DNA of 64,000 bases from Ligustrum vulgare (lineage: Eukaryota; Streptophyta; Magnoliopsida; Lamiales; Oleaceae), in assembly GCA_963555705.1 (NCBI GenBank), contig OY743168.1, forward strand, positions 94,900,925-94,964,924. The letters are read 5' to 3'. Below are positions 43,759 to 56,122 of this stretch, piece by piece. The number at the start of each line of letters is the position of its first letter. Position 1 is the stretch's first letter. Under the pieces are notes generated by a model. That model made no database searches and was not told the DNA's origin. It saw nothing but the letters and a program-made list of their open reading frames with translations. The position numbers were made by a program, and so were the translations under genes.

Positions 43759-46451
43759 TGTAACACCCCAAGTTCAAAATTATAACCTAGGCATGTTAAC
43801 TTTTCTTTACTTAAATGCGGAAAACAAATCATTTAAAACCTCAAACATTTTCATTTTCTATTATAAAATTTTACAGAAATTTCGACAGAGTCTCCCCTAT
43901 AAATTTGACATAGCCAACCTATAGAGGGAACATCATAACCATTTTAAAACACACATCTCAACTCATTCAATCACAAACATCATCAAGCCCATTTACAAAG
44001 AATCCCAAACACCTCAACAATATAATTTCAAACAATAAACTTTAATAAATGAAACAATAGATAATTTAACCTCAATAATAAATGAATTAAAGAATAAATA
44101 ATGAGAAATTGAAATAAATTCTAATTTAACTTTATTTTAAAAGGGTTGAAGCGGGTATAGCTTGAGCCTGCCACCAAATGCTCTCCTCATCTCATCCAGC
44201 TTTCATTACCTGAAATATTGGGGAGGGATTGGGGTGAGCTAAAGCTCAGTAAGTAAACTTTATGCGTGTGATGCATGCTCATGACATGAAATGCTTTAAA
44301 ATTCAAAATATGTATCCCCATTTACTTTGCTTTCCAGAACATTCAAACTTTTTAGACTTTCACTTAACATTTCAAAACTTTCGCTTAACATTTTCATCGT
44401 GAGCTCACTTGGTGTATCTTCTAGTCAATCGGAGAGCAGTGGACAATTCTTATTTGGAACCAGATTAAAATCCACATTTCCACCGCAAAGGGGTTTAACA
44501 TTCACTTTCCCACCGCATAACGGTTTAACAGTTTACCACAAAGCGGTTGAACATTCCGTCACAAAGCGACTTAATTCGGGTACGCCGGTTCCCCGCACCC
44601 CATTTCCCACTCACTTATTTCATGACTTAGAAGTACACTCATTCCTTCTTAAAACTTGTGATACATAACTTTTGAACAAACTTGCACCTTGACACATTTC
44701 TTTCATTTAAAAATATTTGACTTCCCAATCTCGATGTCAATGCATGCTTGATGATACAATGACATGATAACGTGCATGCTTAAACATTCTTCTTAATAAC
44801 ATATACTTTCATAAAGTAAACGAAATTCTTCAAAGCAAATAAGCTGCAAGAGAGTCATTTACACCTTAATTTACATTTACATTCAACTTTGATAAAAATA
44901 GGGGAAGTTTACTTACTTGACGTCCTTAATATTTACCGTTGTCTAGATTTGCAAGTGGAGGAGCCTCGACTGCCCGTGACGTCAATGTGCCCAACAATCC
45001 TAATTTATATACATTCATTAAGTAAAATATAAAATATACTATTAGTTTGATAACACATTTCACTATTCACTTCAATACTAAACAAAAATCCTAATCAGGC
45101 CAAAACTTAATTTAACTCAAACATGACCTTACGTTATATGTCCAATACATATAATACCATATTCAAAATAAGAGATTTACTTCAAGGGCAAAATTGAAAT
45201 CTTATCAAATTGCACAAAAGTCAAAAACTATGAAATATTCATCACAACCTAAATTTTATATGGACAATTCCAATTAACACTCTACTACTCATAAACCTGA
45301 AGTTCTCGAATTTATCCAAATCGATAGAAAATCAATTAACCCACTTAAAAACTTGACAGGCATCTCAATCAAAAATCCTTAACATTCATAAATCTGAAAT
45401 TCTAAAAATTTAAACTATTAATAAAAGTTAAACCGAGCTCAACCAAAAGACAACCTAAATTCCTATATTTCAATATTCTGAGATTTTACACACACCTCTA
45501 TATCATTCCCCAAATTTGAAAAATTAAATTTAAAATTCGAAATGCAACTAAAATTCAATTAACAAACTCCATAAATTTGAAACTGAAATATATACCTGTA
45601 TACAAATTTCCCCAAATCTGAACATACATTTATAATCTCAAAATTAAACTAAAATATCAACTAACCAAACTAAATAACTAAATTTCGAAATCTGAAAATA
45701 CTGTAAAAATTATGCACACATATATATACACACATATATTCATCAATACATACATACAAATCAATTTATGCAACTGCATTGTGTGTGTAAACCTCGGTGT
45801 GTGAGAGCAGTAGCTGAGGGGTGTGCATTCGACAGTGTGTGGTTGCTTGTGTGTACCGAGGAAAGATAAAGCGGGGAGGGGGCTTTACTAGTGTCGGGGA
45901 GGTGGTCGCCGGTGAGAGAGGTGTCAGTGGTGTGAGGTTGTCGACGGCAGGGGAAGAAATCATGAGGTAGATGCGATTTGAGGTGGCTGCTGCGTGAGGT
46001 GAGGGAGAGACGAGACGAGACGAGACTGGGATATGAGGGAGAGACGAGACCGAGAGATCGGTTTTAGGTGTTAGGTTTAGGATTTAATTTTTAGTAATTT
46101 ACAAATCAGTCCCTTCTTTCTCTTCAATTTGGTAAATTGAGGGTAACAAGTATCTTTAAATAAAAAATTGCCATAAAACTTTATCCCACTTTCAATTCAA
46201 ATCAAATTTGGCCATTTAAAACTTAATTGCATAAAATTAGCAAGCCTAGGTAATAAAATAAACAATTGCACATAAACAATCTAAGAACTTTCTAATTGGC
46301 ATATTGATCGTGACGGCGTCCAAGTCTTTTTACTGCAAAATAATTCAAATCATTAATATATAACTTTATCAAATTTTAAATTTATAATAACATTAATATA
46401 AATGTCACGTGGAATTTAAATATGCACGTAACAATGAAAAACAGTATTACA
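43759..46451 (-). mobile_element. Solo LTR of a Tekay-type gypsy element, 2693 bp, inside Tat-2
   Basis: Plus-strand edges TGTAACACCCCAAG...CAGTATTACA with perfect 5-bp target duplication TTAAC (43754-43758 and 46452-46456). On the minus strand it ends GGGGTGTTACA, the typical 3' terminus of Tekay/Del LTRs. No internal coding region, hence a solo LTR left by LTR-LTR recombination. It includes CCGCAAAG/GCGGT-rich steps around 44478-44575 and a GAGAC-rich tract near 46003-46055. Confidence 0.85.
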
Positions 46452-46814
46452 TTAACGTTGTGTGGCTTATTATGCAAAAGCAATCCCAAATCCCATGAAG
46501 TCATCTTATGAGTCCTAATGATTTTTCTTACATTGCTCATGGAAGATCACATTCGATTGCTTTTCTCTCAAAACCCATATTCCTTAATTTGTGGCCTCTA
46601 AAGATTTAAATAATACATTTTTCCATAAAAGATAGTTAGAATTAGATACATGCGTGAACAAAAAATCAATGGTAAGTAGTTCCCAACTCTCACCCCTCCA
46701 ATTTCCAAAATTCCAATCAACAAGCTTATACTAAGCATTTTTTTATGGACGACTTTTTCTTTTTATATCCATATCATCTTTGTGCAGAACTTTTCATACT
46801 TGCTTTCTATATGA

Positions 46815-47090
46815 CCCTTATAGCGAGCTTTAGGTCGATGGCTCCCAAGTCAGACTACTTTAGGGCACCAGGTTCAAAAAATCCATCTGACTTAATTACT
46901 TGAGTCATAAAGGCTTAAATAGAAAAGTTAAAGATGTTTTAGCATCTTATGTGTAAGTCCACTTTCCATATTTGCTTTCTAATTGACACATGTAGCGAGC
47001 TTTAAGTCAGTGGCTCCCAAGTCAGACGACTTTAGGGCACCTGGTTCAAAGAACCCCTCAAACTTAATTACCGAGTTAAAAAGGCTTTTG
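46815..47090 (-). repeat. Duplicated non-coding module of Tat-2
   Basis: Two minus-strand copies about 175 bp apart share GAACC(T/A)GGTGCCCTAAAGT, CTGACTTGGGAGCCA and GAC(C/T)TAAAGCTCGCTA with the Tat-1 pair at 34497-34770. Confidence 0.85.
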
Positions 47091-49460
47091 ATGATTGGAA
47101 TAAGACCTTCAGCATTTTTCTTTTTTTATGCTGGTATTTGTTTATACTTGTTGACCAAAACTTCCCCGACCAAAAATACAAAAATCAATAACTTCAGACC
47201 CTCAACCCATTAATTCATACATGCACTAACCTTTCCACCCCAAGCTGCTTCTTGAGCAGTTTGGTTCTAATTTTGAGGTAGAGATCTAACAACTCAAGGT
47301 TTGGGATTTTTAGTCCATTATATGTTCAATTTGCAAACATATTACCCACAAATTTTACAAGTAATTATTTGACATGACTATCTGCTCAAGAATATGAAGT
47401 CAAACATGAATAACTAGTAAAGAAAATACAAGTTCTATGTTGTCCATTATTCAAGCTAAAGCACAAGATTGACCAATTTGTTTCCTAAGCAATAAACAAA
47501 TCAACAAAAATTTTCAATTTTTCAATTTTTTTTTGTATCCCAAAGAATCGAATGAATGCAAAAGACTGAGATTTCCACCCCCAAACTAGAAATATACATT
47601 TCCCTCAACGTATGTCAAATAGATATAACAATTATACATAAAACATAAGAAATGGGTTCAAGTGCTTCCTAGGTTTTGGAGATGTGATGTACTTTTGAAG
47701 CTTTTCCTTTGATATCATTTACATGATTTTGATCCATTTTCTAACTTGGTTTGATGTGGTTGAAGTGGAGTGTTCCTCAAAAATAAGATATAAGCAACAT
47801 TAGATCACATTAATTCCATAAGAAACTAGAGGAAAACACAACCACAACCCTCAAACAAAAGATAAAGCATAATTCTAAAATTTTTAAATATGACTGACCC
47901 ATATTCAGTCCCTGACATCATCTCGAAAAATTGAAATTTCCCCAAGCTATCTTTTGACACATGAAAGTACATAGTGTGGTCTAGAACATATAAAAAATTC
48001 ATCATAATTAGAGTTCATTTGGGTCATGAAATGGGATGACAAAGTGGTCACTGCATGTTGAAAATCTATGAAATGCCTTGCAGTGACCTTGCTATTGTGC
48101 CTTGTGATGCCTATGATGTTCACTTTGAGTTTTATGCTTTAGATCAGTGTAAGCCATGTATGAGTGATACACAAATGATATATAACATGTATTCAAGGTG
48201 GTAATTCAAAAATATTTGCAAAAACTTGAAGAAAAACACTTTGTGGCATTTTATCAAACACATAATGTGCACTAGTTAAAACCAAGAAAAATCTTAGAGT
48301 TGGAAACTTGAAGTTATCCTAAAGATTTTTACCTAGTTCTCACAATCAATTACACAATAAAACCTAACCTAAACCATGATTCAATTATACACAAGCAAAA
48401 TTCACATAAAAACAAGAAAACTCTCAAACATTGCAATGTTCCAAAGGAGTGAAGAGAATCATGCCTTTTGGGGAGAATGTGATGTGATGCAAATTTTTTG
48501 ATGCTCAAATCCGTGTGAATGTATGCAAGTTACATGCCATGAGGGGTTGGGGGTGAATTTGGGGAGAGAAAACGAGTAAAATTGATAAGAACCTGTTCCA
48601 TGTTAAAAACTGTCGATTCTGCCTCAAGAAGTACTATGCCGCTGCGCAAAAGGACTCCCGGTTGCTGCTCAGTTCAAACCTGGGCGAACTGCCTTTGAAA
48701 ATTGCATACACTTGGCCAAAATCCATAAGGAGTGGCTACGTGGTTACCTGAATATAACACAAAATTTTGACCTTTTTAAATTTCAAACTCGGTTTTCAAC
48801 CCCTAAACACAACCACCTATAATTTGTTCATGTTTAAAACAAACTTGCCATGCTTGTGTTCATATTTTATCACTTACAATTTAAGCATGCAATGAAGATC
48901 AACTTTTCAATGGAATGAACATATATGCTCAATGTGCACCATCCTATGCTTTCATATATTAGGCCATATTTTAATAGTGATCATGATGCTTAAACTCTAT
49001 CAATGATGAAGCAATTATCAACTACCAAATGCGGTGCAACAAGTATCACACTAAAGTGATAACTCAATCATGCAAATATGAAACTAAACATGCAAATAAA
49101 TCCTAAAGATAAACATAAAGCAATAAATTAAGCATAAGTAAAGAAAGGGGAAAGGATATTGAGTTGCCTCCCAACAAGCTCTCTGTTTATAGTCTAAAGC
49201 CCGACTTTTTACCTAATTGTTTAAGGAACTTTAAATAGAGCTTTTGATGACCTTCTTTGTTTGTGACGGTCAAGTTTTCTCCAAAGTGCATTTAACCTCC
49301 AAAATTATTCCTTGCCCATGTCATATATGTGGACTTCTACACTCGATTCAATCTTCAATATGTAGATTTCAATCATGACCTCATTACCAATGATGAAATC
49401 AATTGTTCCCCAAGTATTGAAGCTAGAGGGTTGCAATGTGGTGTTGGCACCCTTAAGTGT
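47091..49460 (-). other. Tat-2 internal non-coding region
   Basis: Collinear, inverted, with Tat-1 33230-34500 (for example CTAGTTTGGGGGTG on the minus strand near 47580, and GTGTTTGATAAAATG near 48245). No long frame. Confidence 0.7.
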
Positions 49461-50111
49461 CTATTTTTCTGTGCTTAACTCCTCTTTCCCAAATTGATAT
49501 TCCTCTTCAATTGAAGTCTCCTCGAGCTCGATGTCCGGATTTTGGACAATTGACAATGGAATTATGGCCTCTTCTTGAAAGCTACTTTCTTCTAGTTGAT
49601 CCACTTCTTCAAGTTGTTCTTCTTTTTCTTCAGCTGGTTCAACCAAGTCTTTTGATCTTATGATCTTTCCACTTGAATTTCTGGCAACTATTCCATCTGA
49701 TTTCTCCATTCTATCGCGTCTTCCTGTTGATTTTGCACCATTTCTTGTTGATTTTTCAGTAACTGTGTTAGCAATTTCACTGGTGCGATCACTTTGCAAT
49801 TGTTGCATTTGGATATCCTGATTATTTAACCATAAGAAATTCAGATACTCGTTCTAGTTAGGATTATAAGCTAGAGGATATGAACCACTCTGCAGTATTT
49901 GATAATCCTCCCCATAATTAACCTGATCTATATCTGGTTGTGCCTGATGTGCAAAAGGACAATCATATATGGCATGATTTTCAAAGCAGTAGTCACAAAT
50001 CAGGTGGGTCTGCACTGCATGCGCTGGCTGTTTACCAAAAATGTCTACTTTTTCTATTATAGAATCTAAACACCAGTCAACTTTGGCATACAGTCCTGTG
50101 ATCTTTTCCAC
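49461..50111 (-). pseudogene. Tat-2 gag C-terminal relic
   Basis: Block 49854-50111 encodes EKITGLYAKVDWCLDSIIEK, then VDIFGKQP and a CCHC-like knuckle CDYCFENHAIYDCP, followed by QVNYGEDYQ. This is the pattern seen in Athila/Tat gag proteins. Block 49461-49808 is a charged, glutamate-rich tail (EEKEEQLEEVDQLEESS). A stop and frame break lie between them, and the gag N-terminus is missing or unrecognisable. The knuckle spacing C-x2-C-x4-H-x4-C is intact. Confidence 0.68.
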
Positions 50112-50299
50112 CTAAGGTGTTGGTCGATCAGAATATCATTGATAATCATTCGCTGCCATCTTGCTGTGTTATCTCCACTATCTGAATATTTGTTCAAGCC
50201 TGAAAATGAGACAATTTCACAACTTTTTAAATGTTCTAAAAATAAAAATAAAAGTTCAAAAAAAGTAAGAACTAATTAGTATCGATATTAATTAATAAT

Positions 50300-50322
50300 T
50301 TCCAATAACGGTGCAAAAAACT
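50300..50322 (-). other. Tat-2 degenerate primer binding site
   Basis: Minus-strand AGTTTTTTGCACCGTTATTG directly follows the LTR end ACATCA and resembles the conserved TTTTTGGCGCCGTTGCC signal. Confidence 0.55.
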
Positions 50323-52563
50323 TGATGTGCTAAATTGTAAGTGTACGATGTTTCTTCCAAGTAATAAAATGGACTTTTACTGTCCGAATATTGATCCCAC
50401 GGAATTGTAATTAAATATCAAAATTGTTAGTTCTCGCCTTATTTGAACGGTAGAATATGAGTTTTTGAATATAATTAAACTAAAAGGCAAAACAAAAGAA
50501 AAACGTTTAAAGAATCTAAATTGATGTTTATAAGCGTTGGGACATCCGATTTCACATAGTCAATACTTTTAATTCTATTATCTAGTTTTATTCTTATTAT
50601 AGTGCTTGATCGAATTCACTTATGCACATGAAATTTCCCTTTCGAGTTTAAATCAACTCTACCTAGTTAGTCAGTCATATTAAAGAACAGCAGGTCGTAA
50701 TGACTAAGTTCATAGAACACAAGAATTCATGTAGCGATCGCAATAATAACGAACATATATCTCTATCGTTCATCCAATTATCGAATTTTATCCCTAGATC
50801 TAAGTGTTAGCTCACCTCTCAGATTATGAAAATACTCATGATATCGTGAACAAGTGATCAATTCATTTACGTATTAAACACGAAGATAAAATCAAGACAA
50901 GCAATCAAAAGCGCAAAACTAGAATAATAGAATTAAAAGCGTAAAACTAGCTACATCGAACATCCCAAATTTGAAATTAAGAATTCATCAATATAGAAGT
51001 AAATACACAATAATATAAATTACTAAGCATGAAGAGTTTATCAAATTAACAAGGAAATGAAATCTTGCACCAAGTATTTCGCTTACCTTTGATAATCTTC
51101 AATTTCCCCGCCTTTATCTTGATTTTTGCCTCCAAGGATTGAATGATAGAACAATAAATTATGTAGTTGGTAGGCTGTGCAAATGTTCTGAATTTGTGCC
51201 TCCTAGGTTGTATATATAGATGGAGAAGAGACCTAGGTGAAACAATGAGAAAATCCGCTCATGGGCCTGGGACGAAAAGAGGCGCAACTGTGCAGGCAAA
51301 ACCCTAGTGGCCGTGTAGTTAACCTAAATCAGGTTCTGATAATTCCAGGATTGTCGCCCAGTCGCGTGACTTTAGGACTCATGGCCGCGCAGTAAAAACT
51401 TGTTCAGCGTGTTTTCAACTTTGATTCTTGTTTAAGTTGGTCCTCATTTTTTATTTGCTTCCAAGTCCTCCTGATGAGGTTCGAAGCGCGGAAGAAACGC
51501 CGGAAAGTTCCGAACTCAGGTTGTGGTTGGACGGATGAATCATGACCCGATATTCACGACGCGATGGCTCGACGATGCGGAATAAAGAACCACGACTTTC
51601 GAAACACCACAAGTATTTGCCCAATCTCCTTGATAAGTCTCTGATTTGAATGCCACAAATATTCTCGCGAATATTTGATAAATTCGGGATGAACGCCACA
51701 AGATAATCAATCTTGATAAGTTTGGGTTTGTAATGTGAATCCACACATTAAACAATTGAAAAACATTCAATCTCTGTTTTATTTAATCATCAAAAGTCTT
51801 AATTTACAATGAATCAAAAAAGGCGTATAAATAAGTAAAATAAAACCATAATCGCTAATTTACTCAAAATAGAATTCTAACTAACCTAAAATAGCTAAAA
51901 ACTGATAAGGTAATAAAATATTTCGAAATCTTTAAACCCCACAGCGGCGCACGTCCAGAAGCAGTCTTACGGCCGTGAGGGTCTTCATTACGGTCGTAAT
52001 TGTGTAATTGAAATATGTTACGGCCGTGAGGATTTTGTTACGGCCGTAAGTCCTTTTTTATCCGGTTATGAATTAGGCAGAGAATAGGTTACGGCCGTGA
52101 GCTTCATAGTTACGGCCGTGACCAATTCCATCCATGGCCGTGATTTAATTTTTGGTTCTTTTCGACACGGTTTGATCTTCAAAGCTCGTCGAACCTGCTG
52201 AATTCTTGTTTTGGCTTGAATATTTAAATTTTCCCGTCAAGCCTGCTATGACTTCGATTGTCGAGGGTCCGGATCACATCACCTCCAACTCTCAATTGTG
52301 ACATTTTGGCCCCTATACTTCCGATTTCTTCTCTTTTCTTCCTTACTTTCCTCAATTGACTCCACACACTTCTCCAATGTGTCCAATTTAACTCCAAAAC
52401 TCATCCAAAAGCTCATCTTTTCCATTCATTACTTCATTCATGTGATTTTGAGATTATTTCTGAAATATAAACAAATAAAAACAAATCAATAGATTTTATT
52501 ATAAAACGACAATATATTATCCTAAATTGGACATATAAATAAGTGTATAAAATACACTTATCA
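50323..52563 (-). repeat. Tat-2 5' LTR, interrupted by a solo LTR
   Basis: Edges TGATGTGC...CTTATCA; homologous to 42072-43497 on both sides of the insertion at 51472-52281. Confidence 0.92.
51472..52281. mobile_element. Solo LTR, 810 bp, inside the Tat-2 5' LTR
   Basis: Edges TGATG...CATCA with perfect 5-bp target duplication CCTCC (51467-51471 and 52282-52286). No PBS, PPT or coding sequence; the short minus-strand frame at 51451-51744 crosses the boundary and is spurious. It carries seven copies of a TTACGGCCGTRA palindrome at 51967-52143. The family could not be assigned. Confidence 0.88.
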
Positions 52564-52688
52564 ACAAACAATTGAAGCAAATAAAAAGAAACATTACTCA
52601 ATCATCTACTACCACATCACTGATTATACTAACTGTCTAACAAAATAGAAAAGGAAAGAAATAAGAAAATAAACGACAAATCTATGCA
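52564..52688 (-). repeat. Copia-B 3' LTR, proximal part
   Basis: On the minus strand it starts TGCATAGATTTG directly after the PPT TTGAGGGGGA; it is cut by Tat-2 at 52563. Confidence 0.65.
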
Positions 52689-52857
52689 TCCCCCTCAAGT
52701 TGGAGCTTGATGAAAATCAATCGAGCCCAACTTTGATAATAAGAGAAAAAAATTAAGGACCAGCCAGGGCTTGAGTAAAGAGATCTGCAAGTTGATCCTT
52801 GGAAGAATTATCCTGCAGAAGAATGAACCCGTCTTTAAAATTATTACGCTCGAAGTG
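52689..52857 (-). pseudogene. Copia-B RNase H C-terminal tail and PPT
   Basis: The minus strand encodes HFERNNFKDGFILLQ, SSKDQLADLFTQALAG, then SKLGSIDFHQAPT and a stop, the standard copia polyprotein ending, followed by polypurine CTTGAGGGGGA. A stop follows ALAGP. It directly continues LDIDCH at 56123 once the LINE is removed. Confidence 0.82.
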
Positions 52858-52879
52858 AGGAGGAATTTAGCAAGAACTA

Positions 52880-53727
52880 ACATCATTAGCCAGTAATATC
52901 TAGTTGTTGGTTAATAGGAGGAGATTTTAATACCATTTTGCACGAATCAGAGAAAAAAGGAGGTAAGAAACTAAGCCATAGAGCTATGATGGATTTTACT
53001 GATATGATGATAAACTGTGGAGTGGAAGAATATCATATTGATGGGGGATATCACACTTGGATACATCAGACCACAACCCAATTTTGTTACAGTGCATCAG
53101 ACAACAACATTCTGTTAAGTAGTCTTTTAGGTTGCAACATATGTGGTTCTCTCATGAAGGCTTCTATGAAATTGTCAAAAAATGTTGGGAAAATCCACTC
53201 TCTCCTTATTCTAGGGGTTTATACGGTCTCTTCTTCAAGCTCAAGAGACTTAAGCATACTATCAAGAAATGGAATAAAGATGTCTTTGGCAACATTTTCA
53301 TCCAACTCGAGGAAGCTGAAAAAATGGCTCTTGAAAAAGAAAAAAATTCTATGATCAATGTAAAACCGGGGAAGCTAGGATCGAAGTTCATCTGACCTAT
53401 GCAAAATTGAATCTCCTATTATCTAGAGAAGAATTATACTGGAAGCAAAAAGTTGGGGCTAAATGGGCTTTAGAAGGGGATAAAGATATTAAATACTTCC
53501 ATGCTCTTATTAATAAACAAAGAGTCAAAAACAAGATCCTCTCAATTACTGATGATCAGGTAATCTCTTATCTGATTCGGATGTCATTAAAATCTGCTAT
53601 TGACTTTTTCAAACAACTCTTCTCTAAGATTTCTAAAAATGAGGATGAATCTATCCTTGAAGTAATTCCTTCACTGATTACTAATGAGGAGAATGTAAGA
53701 CTGACACAACCCGGCCCCCTCACTTAA
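52880..53727 (+). pseudogene. LINE endonuclease C-terminus and pre-RT region
   Basis: The AP-endonuclease signature CWLIGGDFNTIL begins at about 52903, followed by HESEKKGG, MMDFTDMMINCGVEE and GGYHTW. A frame change near 53130 leads to FSHEGFYEIVKKCWENP and KHTIKKWNKDVFGNIF. From 53407 comes YWKQKVGAKWALEGDKDIKY and FHALINKQRVKNKI. All are landmarks of plant L1 ORF2 between endonuclease and RT; at least three frame breaks. Confidence 0.8.
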
Positions 53728-54561
53728 TGAAATCAAGGAAGCAATTTTTGACATGAATCCAAATAATGTGGCTGGGTCCGATGGTTTTGGTGGGATATTT
53801 TATCAAAAATGTTGGGAGATTATTGAACTTGAAGTGCAAGAAGCCAATGGGAATTTTTTAAAGGAAGATCGTTGCCAAGAGGAATTGCTGCAACAACTAT
53901 CTCTCTAATTCCCAAAAAGGAAGACGCCAAATGATAACCAAAATTCTATGTAGAGACATAAGATTAATAAAAATACCAGAGGAGGAAATGTGATGATACC
54001 CCTGGACATGGCCAAGGCATACGGTAGAGTTGATTGGTCTTTTCTCATGTAAGAGATGGAAAAAATTGGCTTCTCTGATATGTGGAATAAGTTAATTTAC
54101 AACCTCATTAGCTCTAGCAATTATTCTGTATTAATCAATGGTGAATTAAGTGAGCCTTTTCAATCTTCTAGAGGTATAAGACAAGAAGATCCACTATCCT
54201 CGTTGTCATGGCTGAGGATCTTTCAAGAGGAATCAATAAACTATTTGAATTACAGCCTTTTATGGCTTATTCATGTGGTGGCCCCATTTTGGTTTCTCCT
54301 CTAGCTTTTGCGGACGATGTTGCTGTATTTATGAATGGCCAGAAAAATCATGTTAAAGGGCTCCTAAACTTTATAGCAAAGTATTCTGAATCCTCAGAAA
54401 AAGCACTCAACTCCTCCAAGAGAAAGTTCTATACTAAATTTTATCATCAGGTAATTATCTCCTCTATTTCTGGCTTCAGTTTTCAAAATCTTCCTATTAA
54501 GTACTTAGGTTTGCCTATCACTAAAGGAAGGAAGAAGATCTATATATATATATATATATGA
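53728..54561 (+). pseudogene. LINE reverse transcriptase domain
   Basis: Fragments in several frames: NVAGSDGFGGIFYQKCWEII, then motif A LDMAKAYGRVDWSFL (the catalytic D of LDM is kept, the conserved YDRV reads YGRV), EKIGFSDMW and SVLINGELSEPFQSSRGIRQ, then motif C AFADDVAVFMNG with both aspartates, then KYLGLPITKGRK. About 100 residues between 53860 and 54000 are disrupted. Confidence 0.8.
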
Positions 54562-55800
54562 TGACCTCCTACATAAAATCAGAAATAGAATCTTAACTTG
54601 GGAGAATAGACTGTTGTCCATAGGAGGGAGACTGATACTTGAAAAACATGTGTTGAATAGTATTCCAGTCTATCTGTTGTAGACTCTGGGACCTACAAAA
54701 GCGGTAATTACCACACTCAACAGAATCTTTAACTCATTTTTTTTTGGGGCGATAAAGAAAACATCAGACATATACATTGGAGCACTTGGAAAAAACCGTG
54801 TTTCCCTTATGATGAAGGAGGAATAAATTGTAGAAATCTAGAGGATCTCAGCTTAGGCTTTGATTTTAAAATATGTGGAAATTCAGACTTCAACAATCCT
54901 TTTGGAGCAAATTGTTGTATGCCAAATATTGTTAGAATTCTCATCCTCAACTGGCTAACTGTCCTACAACTGCGTTGCATATATGGAAAAGAATGTCAAT
55001 TGTTAAACATCAAGTGGATCCCTACATCAAATGGGTTGTGGGAGAGGGGCAATGTCATGTCTACTTAGACAGATGGCTTCATGGAAGACCTCTACTAGAA
55101 TTCCAGGATAGCAGAATTGAAATCCAAATTGTAGCTGACCTTAAAGATGAATCTAGTTGGAAGATGCAGAAAATTAAAGAAAAATTCCCTCTTTATATCC
55201 AGTAGGAGATTCAACAGATGCAACTAACAGATGGACCTGATAAAATCTTCTGGACTCTCACAAATAATGGCCATTTCGAAATTATCCGACAAAAAAGGAT
55301 CAAACAAATGAGTCTAAGGTATGTTTGGAACCCAGCTGTCCCTACTAAAATTTCAGTCTTCATTCTAAAATTGTGGAATAATTGGCTATCAACTGATGAC
55401 GTTTTGAAGAAAAAAAATTCTATTCCCCTTGCATCAAAATGTTTGTGCTACCATCAAGAGGAAACTATCAACCATATATTTGTATCAAGCAACTTGGCTA
55501 AACTGGTTTGGAACCATTTTTGTCAAATCAATGGCATAAATATGGATGTCTGTAATTTACCTAGACAAATCTTTCTCAAGTGGATCATCCAAACTCAAGG
55601 ACAATCGGGGAATGCTATTATTCTAACCCCTCTCTTAATCATGTGGTACCTATGGTATGAAAGAAATAAAGCAAAACATGAAGGAATTCCTGTCAATGGA
55701 AACAAAATTATTAGAAGAGTTAAATTTCAGCTGGATAGATTTCTACGAGTTGGTCATCAATGGAATGAAGCAAAGAAATGAGGACCAACAGAAACGGGCT
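54560..55800 (+). pseudogene. LINE ORF2 C-terminal region with zf-RVT domain
   Basis: After RT come LTWENRLLSIGGRLILEKHV, RMSIVKHQVDPYIKWVVGEG, YLDRWLHGRPL, then the zinc-binding zf-RVT region: FWTLTNNGHFEI, VWNPAVPTKISVFILKLWNN, SKCLCYHQEETINHIFVSSN and AKLVWNHFCQ. The last coding block ends near 55781 with the common plant LINE tail KLLVxxW-like arrangement. Several stops. Confidence 0.78.
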
Positions 55801-56122
55801 TCATTCTGTTTTATATGGATGAGAATTATTTTGTTTCACATTTCAGTTTCTTTAGTATCTTTTTAAATTCAATGAATTCTGTAAATGTGGTAAGTACCCC
55901 TCATTTCCTTTTAGCATGCATTTCATACAGTATTAATTTAAGATGTAATTAGGTACTTCTTTTAGGAGGTAAGGTCAATATCCCCCTCCTTCTAAGTGTA
56001 AATTTTGATTTTGATGAAATAAAATGGTAGGTGTATCCAACCCCCCCCCCCCCCCCCCAAGATAACTTGGAGAAGGCATAAAAACCACTCCAATACTCTT
56101 ATGGGATTTCATTAAAAAAAAA
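55801..56122 (+). other. LINE 3' untranslated region with poly(C) and poly(A)
   Basis: Non-coding, with ATTTTGATTTTGATGAAATAA, a C18 tract at 56041-56058 and the terminal A9. Confidence 0.6.

Larger units (their letters stand above)
42072..52563 (-). mobile_element. Tat-2: Tat/Ogre-like LTR element with a gag relic and two nested solo LTRs
   Basis: LTRs at 42072-43497 (1426 bp) and 50323-52563 (2241 bp, which is 1426 bp after subtracting an 815-bp insertion). Perfect target duplication ACAAA (42067-42071 and 52564-52568). LTR ends are TGATAAGTG...CACATCA on the minus strand. Next to the 5' LTR the primer region AGTTTTTTGCACCGTTATTG resembles the TTTTTGGCGCCGTTGCCGGG used by Tat/Athila-type elements. 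The interior has a gag relic and the duplicated module shared with Tat-1, but no polymerase. The element sits in the Copia-B 3' LTR. Confidence 0.9.
52858..56122 (+). mobile_element. L1-type LINE, 5'-truncated and degenerate
   Basis: Plus-strand non-LTR retrotransposon. It starts inside the endonuclease domain, contains a diverged RT and the plant LINE zf-RVT region, and ends in an A9 tail (56114-56122) against Copia-B. AAGTG is repeated at 52853-52857 and 56121-56125 and may be a short target duplication. It contains (TA)8 near 54541-54559 and C18 at 56041-56058. Many frameshifts and stops. Confidence 0.85.

Noticed and set aside
45766..45963. Proline/threonine-rich minus-strand frame
   Set aside because: Lies within a solo LTR, short, no homology recognised.
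51451..51744. 97-residue minus-strand frame
   Set aside because: Crosses the boundary between the Tat-2 LTR and the inserted solo LTR, so cannot be a conserved gene.
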